Below are positions 5,659 through 13,171 of a DNA stretch of 17,280 nt, piece by piece; position 1 is the first letter of the stretch, and each line of letters starts with the position of its first letter. The position numbers were made by a program, and so were the translations under genes. The stretch spans positions 1 to 17,280 of the forward strand of contig DFJU01000137.1 in the NCBI GenBank assembly GCA_002373755.1, given 5' to 3'. This DNA is from Bacteroidales bacterium UBA3663 (GTDB lineage Bacteria > Bacteroidota > Bacteroidia > Bacteroidales > UBA3663). Under the pieces are notes generated by a model. It was not told the origin of the DNA. It made no database searches and saw only the letters and a list, made by a program, of their open reading frames with translations.

Positions 5659-7632
5659 ATGGTTGCGTTATTTGTTTTATCTACAATATTGTCCGCCAAT
5701 GCCGATGCCGACACCACAAGCCTCGACCAGCCGCATGATTTGGAAGAAGTGGTCGTGGTGACGGGCAGCCAGGGCGGACGCCGTTCGTTGAAGGGACAGA
5801 CGGCCACCATCGACGAGCATCTGTCGGAGCTGTCGCACGTTGAACTGGTGCGCCGCGGCTCGTATGCGTGGGAGCCGTCGGTCAACAACATGCAGACCGA
5901 ACGCCTCTCGACCACCATCGACGGCATGAAGATTTTCTACGCCTGCACCGACAAGATGGACCCCGTGACCAGCTACGTCGAGAGCAGCAACCTCCAGAGC
6001 ATCAGCCTCAACTCCGGCCTGAACGGCAATCCGCAGGCTACGGGCAACATCGGCGGCAGTCTGGACCTCAAGCTGCGCAAGGCCGGCTTCGAGGGGGCGC
6101 GCTGGGAGGCATCGGCCAACATCGGACACGAAACCAACGGCCACGTGCAGGTCTATGGCGCCGATGTGGCGCACTCCGGCCAGCGGTTCTACGCGAACGG
6201 CGGCGTCTTCTACCGCCATGCCGACAACTACGCGACCGGCGGCGGCGACGAGCTGCAATTCTCGCAGTTCCAGAAGGTCAATGCCTTCGTCAACGCCGGC
6301 AGCAAGTTGGGCGCGCGCGATGCATTGGAGGCAACCTACATCTTCGACCGCGCCACCGATGTCGGCTATCCGGCGCTCAACATGGACGTGGCCAAGGCCG
6401 AGGCGCAGATCGCGTCGCTGGCCTACAAGAGGCTCTTCGACGACGGACGGCTTTATTCGTGGGAGACGAAGGCATACTACAACCACATCACGCACGTCAT
6501 GGACGACACCAAGCGGCCCGATGTCGAGATTCACATGGATATGCCCGGCGAGAGCTGGACGGCCGGAATCTACAGCCTGCTGCTGGCCAACATCGGACGT
6601 AACGGCCTGACGCTCAATGCCGACGGATATTACAACCGCGTGTTTGCCGACATGACGATGTATCCGGGCGGCGCGGCTCCGATGTATATGGTCACGTGGC
6701 CCGATGTCGGCACGCTCAACGCCGGACTTTCGGCATCGGACAACATCACGCTGCCGCACAGCCAGAGCCTGCGCCTCAACGTCAAGTGGGCCTGGCAGCA
6801 GCAGCGCATCAACGACGAGGAGGGTCTGCACTCGCTCAACGTCTTCTTTCCGGGCATGTCCGACAGCTATTTCCAGGTCATAGGTCGCGTAGCGGCCAAC
6901 TATCAGCTCACAATCGGCGGTTCGCAGTTTTCGCTTGGCGCAGGGTGGGGCAGCCGAGCTCCGACGGTCACCGAGGCATACGGCTACTACTTGAACAACA
7001 CGTTCGACCAGTACGACTACATCGGCAATCCGCGTCTGAAGAACGAATCGGCCATCGAACTGAACGGAAGCTACAAGTTTACGGCCTCCGATGCGCGCTT
7101 TTCGGTTGCGGCCGATGCCAACGTGTTCCTGTTCCGCGACTACATCATCGGCCAGTTTGAAGACCGTCTGAGTGCAATGACGGTCGGTGCCGAGGGTGTC
7201 AAGGTGTATGGCAACATCGACCATGCAACCATCGGCAACGCTTCGCTGTCGTTCGAGTGGCAGCCGGTTGATTTCCTGCGGTTTACGTCCAATTTTTCGG
7301 GCGGAATCGGCCGCGATGCCGATGGCGACGACCTGCCGCTCATTGCGCCGCTTGCATTCGATGCGCGTGCCGCCTACAGCCACCGCGCGCTGAACATCCA
7401 GGTCGGATGGCGCGGCCATGACCGACAGCGCAATTTCGGCCGCAAATATGGCGAGACCGAGACGTCGGCATGGAATGTCGTGCAGCTCAGTGCCGACTAT
7501 TCGTGGCGCTACGCGAATTTGCGCATCGGCGTCGAGAACCTGTTCGACCGCAACTACAGCACCTATGCCGATTGGTGCGACATTCCGCAGAAGGGACGCA
7601 ATTTTTATGCGAATGTGACGTTTAAATTGTGA
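5659..7632 (+). CDS. TonB-dependent outer-membrane receptor, OprC/NosA-like copper receptor
   Basis: A 657-residue outer-membrane receptor: short signal peptide (cut near Ala-Asn-Ala, 13-15), TonB-box-like 'LEEVVVVTG' (28-36), plug domain, then a beta barrel ending in the typical Phe-Lys-Leu. Such receptors import ligands using energy from TonB-ExbBD. The plug has Cys96-Thr-Asp-Lys-Met100 in the context 'GMKIFYACTDKMDP', and the barrel has His279-Val-Met281 and a further His292-Met-Asp-Met295. C-x3-M plus H-x-M is the copper site described for Pseudomonas OprC, so copper is the likely substrate. The start is fixed by an in-frame TGA directly upstream; the signal peptide lacks the usual Lys/Arg. 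No carboxypeptidase-like N-terminal extension (SusC type) is present. It is probably cotranscribed with the lipoprotein gene 106 bases upstream. Confidence 0.88.
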   Translation: MVALFVLSTILSANADADTTSLDQPHDLEEVVVVTGSQGGRRSLKGQTATIDEHLSELSHVELVRRGSYAWEPSVNNMQTERLSTTIDGMKIFYACTDKMDPVTSYVESSNLQSISLNSGLNGNPQATGNIGGSLDLKLRKAGFEGARWEASANIGHETNGHVQVYGADVAHSGQRFYANGGVFYRHADNYATGGGDELQFSQFQKVNAFVNAGSKLGARDALEATYIFDRATDVGYPALNMDVAKAEAQIASLAYKRLFDDGRLYSWETKAYYNHITHVMDDTKRPDVEIHMDMPGESWTAGIYSLLLANIGRNGLTLNADGYYNRVFADMTMYPGGAAPMYMVTWPDVGTLNAGLSASDNITLPHSQSLRLNVKWAWQQQRINDEEGLHSLNVFFPGMSDSYFQVIGRVAANYQLTIGGSQFSLGAGWGSRAPTVTEAYGYYLNNTFDQYDYIGNPRLKNESAIELNGSYKFTASDARFSVAADANVFLFRDYIIGQFEDRLSAMTVGAEGVKVYGNIDHATIGNASLSFEWQPVDFLRFTSNFSGGIGRDADGDDLPLIAPLAFDARAAYSHRALNIQVGWRGHDRQRNFGRKYGETETSAWNVVQLSADYSWRYANLRIGVENLFDRNYSTYADWCDIPQKGRNFYANVTFKL

Positions 7633-7639
7633 CAGACAT

Positions 7640-7791
7640 GACCCTACCCCCGACCCCTCCCCGTAATGGGAGGGGAGATGAATATACGGGATGCTGTCAG
7701 GGTTATGGTCAATTACAGACCCTACCCCCGCCCCCTCCCCGTAATGGGAGGGGAGATGAATATACGGGATGCTGTCAGGGTTTTGGCCAAT
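7640..7791 (+). repeat. 78-bp tandem direct repeat, two copies, each with a GC hairpin
   Basis: Copy 1 begins at 7640 and copy 2 at 7718. They are almost identical for about 73 bases, with single differences near position 14 of the unit and near the end. Each contains a perfect 8-bp hairpin CCCCTCCC-cgtaat-GGGAGGGG (7654-7675 and 7732-7753). The repeat starts seven bases after the receptor stop codon. A related, shorter GC hairpin (CCCTC/GAGGG) follows the stop of the lipoprotein gene at about 5559-5570. Confidence 0.85.
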
Positions 7792-7869
7792 GTTTTTCGT
7801 CCACGAAACGGCGGTTGGGGACTGCCATAGTGAAGCGGCCGCCCGTAAAAAGGTGAGGATTGCGAAGCG

Positions 7870-7909
7870 GTAAGCCGTGTCTGAGGCCGATAGGCCGAGT
7901 TCGGCTTAC
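7870..7909 (+). other. Hairpin with GTAAGCCG/CGGCTTAC arms
   Basis: Perfect 8-bp arms at 7870-7877 and 7902-7909 enclose 24 nt that contains two GGCC words able to pair with each other. It is part of the structured region before the symporter gene. Confidence 0.55.
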
Positions 7910-7965
7910 AAGCGAGCGAGACCATCTTTTTGCAGGCCGCGCAACGTAAGGCTTGACTTTCTTTG

Positions 7966-7997
7966 CTTACTTTCTTGTGTCAAGACAAGAAAGTAAG
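7966..7997 (+). other. Perfect 13-bp hairpin in the symporter leader
   Basis: CTTACTTTCTTGT (7966-7978) and ACAAGAAAGTAAG (7985-7997) are perfect reverse complements around a 6-nt loop, 33 nt before the ATG at 8031. No T-run follows. It may be the end of an intergenic repeat element or a regulatory leader structure. Confidence 0.65.
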
Positions 7998-8030
7998 TGC
8001 CCTCCGCACAGGAGATAATAACAAAACAAA

Positions 8031-9221
8031 ATGAAAAAAACACTTCTTTGGCTTGGCGCACTCATCGTCGGTGCGCTTCTGGGTTTGGCCGATGTGGATG
8101 GCATCGACATTGTGGCCGATTTCGTGGCGACGGTCTTCGTGCGCCTGTTCCAGCTGATTGCGGTGCCGACAATCGTGTTGGCCGTGACGACGACATTTGC
8201 CACGTTCGGCACGCGCGGCACGGGGCGCATCTTCCGCCACACGTTGGGCTACACGTTGGCCACGACGTTTGCTGCGGCGGCCGTCGGCGGACTGCTCTAT
8301 GTGATTGTGCAGCCCGGCAATCTGCCTGTCGGGGCTTTGGCCGATGAACCTGCGCCGGCGTTGCCCATGTCGTATGCCGACCACCTGATGAGCATCGTGC
8401 CCAACAACCTTGTGCGGCCGTTCCTCGACGGCAATGTGCTGTCGCTGCTCATCATTGCCTTTGCGGTCGGCATCGGCCTGTCGAAATTGCCCGAATCGGA
8501 CGGAAAATCGGCCGTGGTGAAGCTGCTCGGCGGCTTGCAGGACTTGCTTTTCCTGCTCATACGCGGCCTTGTCTGGGCTTTGCCGTTGGGCATCGTGGCC
8601 TTTGCCGCACAGCTCTCGGCGCAGGTTTCGGCCGGCGTCGTGGCCGACAGCATCGGCAAATATGTGCTTGTCGTGCTGGGCGGCAACGTGTTGCAGTTCT
8701 TCATCGTGTTGCCCATCTTCCTTCTTGCCCGTGGGCTGAATCCGTTGCGCGTGTTGGGCAAGATGTCGCCCGCCGTCATCATGGCATTGTTCACCAAGAG
8801 CAGCGCCGCCACGTTGCCCGTCACGATGCAGTCGGCCGAAGAGCGTCTGGGCGCGCGTCATGAGGTGTCGCGCTTCGTGCTGCCGCTCTGCACCACCATC
8901 AACATGAACGGCTGCGCGGCCTTCATCCTCGTCACGTCGCTCTTCGTGATGCAGAACGGCGGCACCGCCATCACGCCGACGGTCATCCTGACGTGGCTGT
9001 TCATCTCTGTGGTGTCGGCCATAGGCAATGCCGGCGTTCCGATGGGCTGCTACTTCCTCACGCTGTCGCTCATGTCGGGCATAGGTGCTCCGGTGGCCGT
9101 GTTGGGCGTCATATTGCCGATCTACACCATCATTGACATGGTCGAGACGGCCGAAAACGTCTGGTCCGATTCGTGCGTCGTCGCTATGGTCGATAAGGAT
9201 TTGCCGGCGCGCAGCGAGTGA
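8031..9221 (+). CDS. Dicarboxylate/amino acid:cation symporter (DAACS, GltP/DctA family)
   Basis: A 396-residue polytopic inner-membrane transporter with the family's re-entrant loop and substrate motifs: 'TKSSAATLPVTM' (255-266), 'PLCTTINMNGCAAF' (285-298), 'GNAGVP' (332-337) and the last helix 'IIDMVETAENVWSDS' (367-381). Family members import glutamate, aspartate, C4-dicarboxylates or neutral amino acids with Na+ or H+. Several residues that define acidic substrate binding in GltPh are changed: NMDGT is Asn-Met-Asn-Gly-Cys (291-295), and the Arg that binds the side-chain carboxylate is Glu372. The substrate is therefore unlikely to be glutamate or aspartate. The start ATG at 8031 gives a short N-terminus (Met-Lys-Lys) directly before helix 1. 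It is a single gene after a structured leader. Confidence 0.88.
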   Translation: MKKTLLWLGALIVGALLGLADVDGIDIVADFVATVFVRLFQLIAVPTIVLAVTTTFATFGTRGTGRIFRHTLGYTLATTFAAAAVGGLLYVIVQPGNLPVGALADEPAPALPMSYADHLMSIVPNNLVRPFLDGNVLSLLIIAFAVGIGLSKLPESDGKSAVVKLLGGLQDLLFLLIRGLVWALPLGIVAFAAQLSAQVSAGVVADSIGKYVLVVLGGNVLQFFIVLPIFLLARGLNPLRVLGKMSPAVIMALFTKSSAATLPVTMQSAEERLGARHEVSRFVLPLCTTINMNGCAAFILVTSLFVMQNGGTAITPTVILTWLFISVVSAIGNAGVPMGCYFLTLSLMSGIGAPVAVLGVILPIYTIIDMVETAENVWSDSCVVAMVDKDLPARSE

Positions 9222-9246
9222 TTTCCGCCGTTTTGCATCGACTTTT

Positions 9247-9277
9247 TTGCCGATGTCGCTTTTTTTGCAGAACTTTG
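9247..9277 (+). promoter_or_regulatory. Putative promoter of the subtilase gene
   Basis: TTGC at 9247 and GAACTTTG at 9270-9277 (one mismatch to TAnnTTTG) are 23 bases apart, the spacing of the other promoters here. The predicted start site (about 9284) lies after an upstream ATG at 9282, which supports the ATG at 9321 as the true start. Confidence 0.5.
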
Positions 9278-9320
9278 CGACGTGGCGTTTCGCCCGAATG
9301 TCAAACTCATTTTTTTACCG

Positions 9321-10889
9321 ATGAAGCACCTTCTACGTCGTTTTTTCAGTGCCACTACGTGGCTTTTGCTGCTCTCCGCCTGTCCAAGTGAACTTTTGGC
9401 CGATGGTTATCTCTACCGTCTGCACCTCACCGACAAGGCTGGGAGCACTTATTGTGAACTGACGGAACGAGCCTTGCAACGCCGTGAACGACAGTCTGTT
9501 GCATTGGACTCGACCGACCTCAGCGTCTCGCCGGCCTATCTTGCCGCATTGACCGGAAAGGACTGGCAGCTTGTCACGCGTTCGCGATGGCTCAACACGG
9601 TCGTCGTGAGGCGGGCCGACGGCGGGGCAATTTCCGCAGCCGACTTCGACGCGATTCCTTTCGTCAGCCAAGTGGACACCATCGATGCTCCACTTCCCGA
9701 ATCCGGCGGCGACGGACTGGCAGCTGCTGCCCGACTAACATCGGCCGCCCGACGCAGCAAGTGGCAACTTGAAGAGCAGACGGCATCGGCCACCGACGGC
9801 GACAACTTCCGCAAACCGGTGCTTGAGGTGCACGGCGATGCGCTCTACAATGCCGGACTGCGCGGCGATGGGATGCTCATCGCGGTGATTGACGAGGCCT
9901 TCTCCAACCTGCCGAATCTGCCGTTCCTGTTCGACAAGGTGGTCGGCTGGTACGACTGCTACGCGAAGCCTGAGACCGACAGCGACGGCATCTTCGGCAG
10001 TGGTACACACGGCACAAACGTGCTCTCGTGCATGGCCACCGACACCGCATACGGCGTGTGGGGAACGGCCTCCGATGCCCGCTATTTCATCATCCGCAGC
10101 GAATATGCAGCCACAGAGACGCAGCTCGAAGAGGACTTTTGGGTGTTTGCTGCCGAGATGGCCGACAGCATCGGAGCCGACCTCATCAACTCGTCGTTGG
10201 GCTACCACTCGTACGACAACCTTGCCACCGACCACACTTGGGCGCAGTTGGGGCAGAACGAGGTGCAGGTGTCGCGCGGAGCTGCAATCGCCGCAAGCAA
10301 GGGAATGTTGCTCTGCATTTCGGCCGGCAACGACCGCGACCAGCAGTGGCAGAAAATCGGTTTTCCGGGCGATGTGGCCGACGTCTTCACCGTCGGAGCC
10401 GTTACGACCGACAGCGTGCCGAGCAGCTTCAGCAGCGCAGGCTGGACGTCGCCCAACGTCAAGCCCGATGTCGCCTGCCGAGGCACCCGTTCGTGGGTCA
10501 TCAATGCGGCGACAGGCCTGCCCCGCACCGGCAGCGGCACGTCGTTTGCATCGCCCACAATGTGCGGACTGATGGCTTCGTTGTGGGGTGCGAATCCGTC
10601 GTTGCTGCCATCCGAACTGTGCCGCATTGTGCGCGAATCGGCATCATCGGCCGCAGCTCCCGACAGTCTGATGGGCTACGGAATTCCCGACTTTGCGAAG
10701 GCATTGGCCGTGGTCAATCCGGAGCTGTCGCTACGCGGATTTTTGTCCGACGGCGATGCAATCTGTAGCCGTTCGGCATCGGCCGACGATGGCGCACGCT
10801 GCTACGACCTTTGGGGACGTCCGGCCGGCCCATCGGACAAAAATGGCTGGCAGATTGTGAACGGTCGGATGGTCATGCGCCGCGAATGA
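9321..10889 (+). CDS. Exported subtilisin-like serine protease (S8 family)
   Basis: A 522-residue secreted or lipid-anchored protease. The N-terminus (Met-Lys-His-Leu-Leu-Arg-Arg, then a hydrophobic core) is a signal peptide; Leu-Ser-Ala-Cys21 also fits a lipobox, so the protein may be a lipoprotein. A propeptide-like region of about 150 residues comes first. The catalytic triad is visible: Asp191 in 'AVIDEAF', His230 in 'GTHGTNV' and Ser408 in 'GTSFASP', with the oxyanion Asn337 in 'SAGND'. The C-terminus has a short 'YDLWGRPAG ... GWQIVNGRMVMRR' module, a pattern common at the ends of Bacteroidales secreted proteins. The frame is open from 9282, but 9321 gives a normal signal peptide and fits the promoter. 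It is a single gene; the target substrate is unknown. Confidence 0.9.
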   Translation: MKHLLRRFFSATTWLLLLSACPSELLADGYLYRLHLTDKAGSTYCELTERALQRRERQSVALDSTDLSVSPAYLAALTGKDWQLVTRSRWLNTVVVRRADGGAISAADFDAIPFVSQVDTIDAPLPESGGDGLAAAARLTSAARRSKWQLEEQTASATDGDNFRKPVLEVHGDALYNAGLRGDGMLIAVIDEAFSNLPNLPFLFDKVVGWYDCYAKPETDSDGIFGSGTHGTNVLSCMATDTAYGVWGTASDARYFIIRSEYAATETQLEEDFWVFAAEMADSIGADLINSSLGYHSYDNLATDHTWAQLGQNEVQVSRGAAIAASKGMLLCISAGNDRDQQWQKIGFPGDVADVFTVGAVTTDSVPSSFSSAGWTSPNVKPDVACRGTRSWVINAATGLPRTGSGTSFASPTMCGLMASLWGANPSLLPSELCRIVRESASSAAAPDSLMGYGIPDFAKALAVVNPELSLRGFLSDGDAICSRSASADDGARCYDLWGRPAGPSDKNGWQIVNGRMVMRRE

Positions 10890-10931
10890 TTGCACTACGC
10901 GGATAATATTGTGCAAATGATTGCCAATGTC

Positions 10932-10962
10932 TTGCAATTTCCGCGAATTTGGATTAACTTTG
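10932..10962 (+). promoter_or_regulatory. adk promoter
   Basis: TAACTTTG (10955-10962) matches TAnnTTTG exactly, and TTGC (10932-10935) lies 23 bases upstream as the -33 element. The leader would be close to 90 nt. Confidence 0.65.
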
Positions 10963-11056
10963 CGCGCCGATTTTGAGGGGCAGCACAAAATCGCTGTTGT
11001 TCGGAATGGCATCGGAAACAACTGAATATCGTTTAGTTTTTAACAGTTTATCGTAT

Positions 11057-11632
11057 ATGTTGAATATCGTAATTTTCGGTGCCCCAGGCTCAGGCAAGGG
11101 CACTCAGAGTGACAAGATTATTGCAGAATACGGCGTTGAGCACATCTCTACGGGCGACGTTCTGCGCGGTGAAATCAAGGCAGGCACAGAACTCGGCAAG
11201 ACCGCATCGGCCTACATCAACGAGGGCAAGCTCGTGCCGGATTCACTCATCATCGACATGCTCGCCGCAACCCTCGACGCAAAGGGCAAGGACATCAAGG
11301 GTGTCATCTTCGACGGTTTCCCACGCACCATCGCTCAGGCTGAGGCATTGAACGACATGCTGGCAAAGCGCGGCCAGTCGGTCAGCACCGTCATCGGTCT
11401 TGAGGTTGACGATGCCGAACTCATCAAGCGCATCATCGCTCGTGGCGCAACTTCCGGCCGTGCCGACGACAACGAGGAGACCGCCAAGAAGCGCCTCGAC
11501 ACCTACTACAGCCAGACTCTGCCCCTCAAGGACTTCTACATCAAGGAGGGCAAGTACGCCAAGATCAACGGCGTTGGCACCATCGACGGCATCTTCGCCG
11601 ACATCAAGAAAGCTATTGATGCTGTAAAATGA
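11057..11632 (+). CDS. adk: Adenylate kinase
   Basis: A 191-residue cytoplasmic enzyme that interconverts ATP + AMP and 2 ADP. The P-loop 'GAPGSGKGTQ' is at residues 8-17, 'HISTGDVLR' and 'DGFPRT' supply the AMP site, and 'RGATSGRADDNEET' is the short LID segment typical of Bacteroidota-type (about 190 residues) enzymes that lack a zinc finger. The frame is open from 10973, but that would add 28 unrelated residues and begin close after the promoter; ATG 11057 gives the standard start Met-Leu-Asn-Ile-Val-Ile-Phe-Gly. It is followed by a terminator and then obg on the same strand. Confidence 0.97.
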   Translation: MLNIVIFGAPGSGKGTQSDKIIAEYGVEHISTGDVLRGEIKAGTELGKTASAYINEGKLVPDSLIIDMLAATLDAKGKDIKGVIFDGFPRTIAQAEALNDMLAKRGQSVSTVIGLEVDDAELIKRIIARGATSGRADDNEETAKKRLDTYYSQTLPLKDFYIKEGKYAKINGVGTIDGIFADIKKAIDAVK

Positions 11633-11698
11633 TCCGAGAATCATTTTACAAGCGTCAAGTTATTAGTTAGTAGTTATTAGTTGTCAGCTGATATTTAC

Positions 11699-11725
11699 AA
11701 GTCCTCCTGCAAAGGGGGACTTTTT
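11699..11725 (+). terminator. Rho-independent terminator after adk
   Basis: AAGTCCTCC (11699-11707) pairs with GGGGGACTT (11714-11722) with one G-U pair around a TGCAAA loop; a run of T's ends at 11725. Confidence 0.8.
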
Positions 11726-11777
11726 CCCATTGGGAGTTTTGGGCTGTGGCCGATGCAAATGTCCTGTTTCTGAGTTA

Positions 11778-11833
11778 AGAAATAAGAAGTAAGAAATAAG
11801 AGTTGATAGCCGAAACAAACGTCCCTTTCACTC
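11778..11833 (+). repeat. Dispersed intergenic repeat, copy B
   Basis: The 26-nt block 11778-11803 is identical to 111-136, and 11810-11833 matches 157-180 with two differences. The spacer is 6 nt here instead of 20. Confidence 0.7.
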
Positions 11834-11866
11834 CCCTTTCACTCCCCTTTAATATCCCTTTAAATT

Positions 11867-13003
11867 ATGGCCGAATCGAACTTTGTTGACTACGTTACCA
11901 TCTATTGCCGATCGGGCAAGGGCGGCCGAGGCTGCTCGCACCTGCATCGTGCCAAGTACATACCAAAAGGCGGTCCCGACGGCGGTGACGGCGGCAAGGG
12001 CGGCTCGGTCATCCTGCACGGCAACCGCAACTATTGGACATTGCTCCACCTGCGCTATCAGCGTCACCTTTTCGCAACCGACGGTCAGGCCGGCAGCGAA
12101 AACAAGTCGTTCGGCAAGGACGGTCAGGACGTGACAATCGAAGTGCCGATGGGAACCGTCGTCTATGATGCCGACACAGGCGAATACCTCTGCGAAGTGA
12201 CCGACCACGACCAGAAGATCGTCCTCCTGAAGGGCGGACGCGGCGGCCTTGGCAACTGGCATTTCCGCACTGCCACCAACCAGACTCCGACCTACGCGCA
12301 ACCTGGCGAACCGGCTCAGGAACGCCGCATCGTGCTCGAACTCAAGCTGTTGGCCGATGTCGGTCTTGTCGGTTTCCCCAATGCCGGCAAATCGACCCTG
12401 TTGAGCAGCGTGAGTGCGGCCAAGCCGAAAATCGCCGACTATCCGTTCACCACGATGGAGCCGAACCTCGGTCTGGTGCCATACCGCGACAACCGCTCGT
12501 TCGTCATCGCCGACATTCCGGGCATCATCGAGGGCGCAAGCGAGGGCAAGGGCCTGGGACTGCGTTTCCTGCGCCACATCGAGCGTAACTCCACCCTGCT
12601 TTTCATGATTCCGGCCGACAGTCAGGACATCCGCAAGGAGTACGAAATCCTGCTCAACGAACTCGGAACCTACAACCCCGAACTGCTCGACAAGCAGCGT
12701 CTGTTGGCCATAACCAAATGCGACATGCTCGACGACGAACTCATCGACGAGATGCGTGCCGAACTGCCCGACGGTGTTCCGACGGTGTTCATCTCGGCTG
12801 TGGCCGGCAAGGGTCTTGACGAGCTGAAGGACATGCTCTGGGCGATGCTCAACGACGAGGCCAACCGCATCCAGACCTTCACGCACCGCAACCTCGACGT
12901 CTCGCACGGACTCGAAGACGACTACACCGAGGATAATCCGTTCGGTGAAGACCGTATCATCGACGGTGTGGCCGACTCCGACCTCATCGAGGAGGATTGG
13001 TAA
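11867..13003 (+). CDS. obg: GTPase Obg/CgtA, ribosome assembly
   Basis: A 378-residue essential GTPase that binds the 50S ribosomal subunit and couples ribosome assembly to growth and stress. Residues 1-160 form the glycine-rich Obg fold ('[14 protein letters not shown]' at 35-48). The G domain has G1 'GFPNAGKS' (169-176), G2 around 'YPFTTMEP' (192-199), G3 'DIPG' (216-219), G4 'TKCD' (283-286, a common variant of NKxD) and G5 'SAVAGKG' near 309. After the G domain there is only a short acidic tail, as in other Bacteroidota proteins, without the long C-terminal OCT domain of Bacillus Obg. The start ATG 11867 is the first of the frame with family similarity. Confidence 0.97.
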   Translation: MAESNFVDYVTIYCRSGKGGRGCSHLHRAKYIPKGGPDGGDGGKGGSVILHGNRNYWTLLHLRYQRHLFATDGQAGSENKSFGKDGQDVTIEVPMGTVVYDADTGEYLCEVTDHDQKIVLLKGGRGGLGNWHFRTATNQTPTYAQPGEPAQERRIVLELKLLADVGLVGFPNAGKSTLLSSVSAAKPKIADYPFTTMEPNLGLVPYRDNRSFVIADIPGIIEGASEGKGLGLRFLRHIERNSTLLFMIPADSQDIRKEYEILLNELGTYNPELLDKQRLLAITKCDMLDDELIDEMRAELPDGVPTVFISAVAGKGLDELKDMLWAMLNDEANRIQTFTHRNLDVSHGLEDDYTEDNPFGEDRIIDGVADSDLIEEDW

Positions 13004-13089
13004 AATGGTGTTTATTGGACACAAATGACGACGAAAATCAGAAAAGTGGTCTAGAATTGTACATTATTGACGTTTTTCTGCATCAAAGG

Positions 13090-13120
13090 TGGCTGTGTAG
13101 TGGAAATTTGATTACATTTG
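13090..13120 (+). promoter_or_regulatory. Promoter of the 13172 lipoprotein gene
   Basis: TACATTTG (13113-13120) matches TAnnTTTG; the -33 region (TGGCTG from 13090) is weak. The leader would be about 45 nt. Confidence 0.5.
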
Positions 13121-13171
13121 CCGCTCATTCGTGGAATCTCTTTTCTTTACCATTAAGTTTTATACTACGAC

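Larger units (their letters stand above)
7633..8030. other. Gene-free 398-base region
   Basis: No credible gene is seen. The left part is a 78-bp tandem repeat (7640 to about 7791). The right part (about 7800-8000) contains two hairpins (7870-7909, 7966-7997) and reads like an intergenic repeat element or structured leader for the symporter gene. A weak AGGAG lies about 20 bases before the ATG at 8031. Confidence 0.6.
11633..11866. other. adk-obg intergenic region with terminator and dispersed repeat
   Basis: The 234-base gap contains TTATTAGTTAGTAGTTATTA-type sequence (about 11659-11682) often seen between Bacteroidota genes, a terminator (11699-11725), dispersed repeat copy B (11778-11833), and tandem CCCTTTCACTC words just before obg (about 11823-11848). 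No clear -7 box for obg was found. Confidence 0.6.

Noticed and set aside
5677..7419. A 580-codon open frame on the minus strand
   Set aside because: It is fully antisense to the TonB-dependent receptor; its translation has no recognisable domain and results from GC-rich codon use.
7640..7791. Possible CRISPR-like array
   Set aside because: Only two adjacent 78-bp copies without unique spacers and no cas genes nearby.
7629..7856. A 75-codon plus-strand frame with a repeated peptide
   Set aside because: It is the translation of the 78-bp DNA repeat (period divisible by three) and has no start signals of its own.
7980..8861. A 293-codon minus-strand open frame
   Set aside because: Antisense to the symporter and its leader; Gln/Arg/His-rich translation without family features.
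9282..9320. Earlier ATG for the subtilase
   Set aside because: It sits at the predicted transcription start and would put charged residues before a complete signal peptide.
10890..10915. Hairpin TTGCAC ... GTGCAA after the subtilase gene
   Set aside because: Six base pairs, long loop and no T-run; too weak to call a terminator.
10973..11056. Earlier ATG for adk
   Set aside because: The added 28 residues have no counterpart in adenylate kinases.
11849..13024. A 391-codon open frame on the minus strand
   Set aside because: Antisense shadow of obg, whose identity is certain; the product is low-complexity His/Val/Glu-rich.
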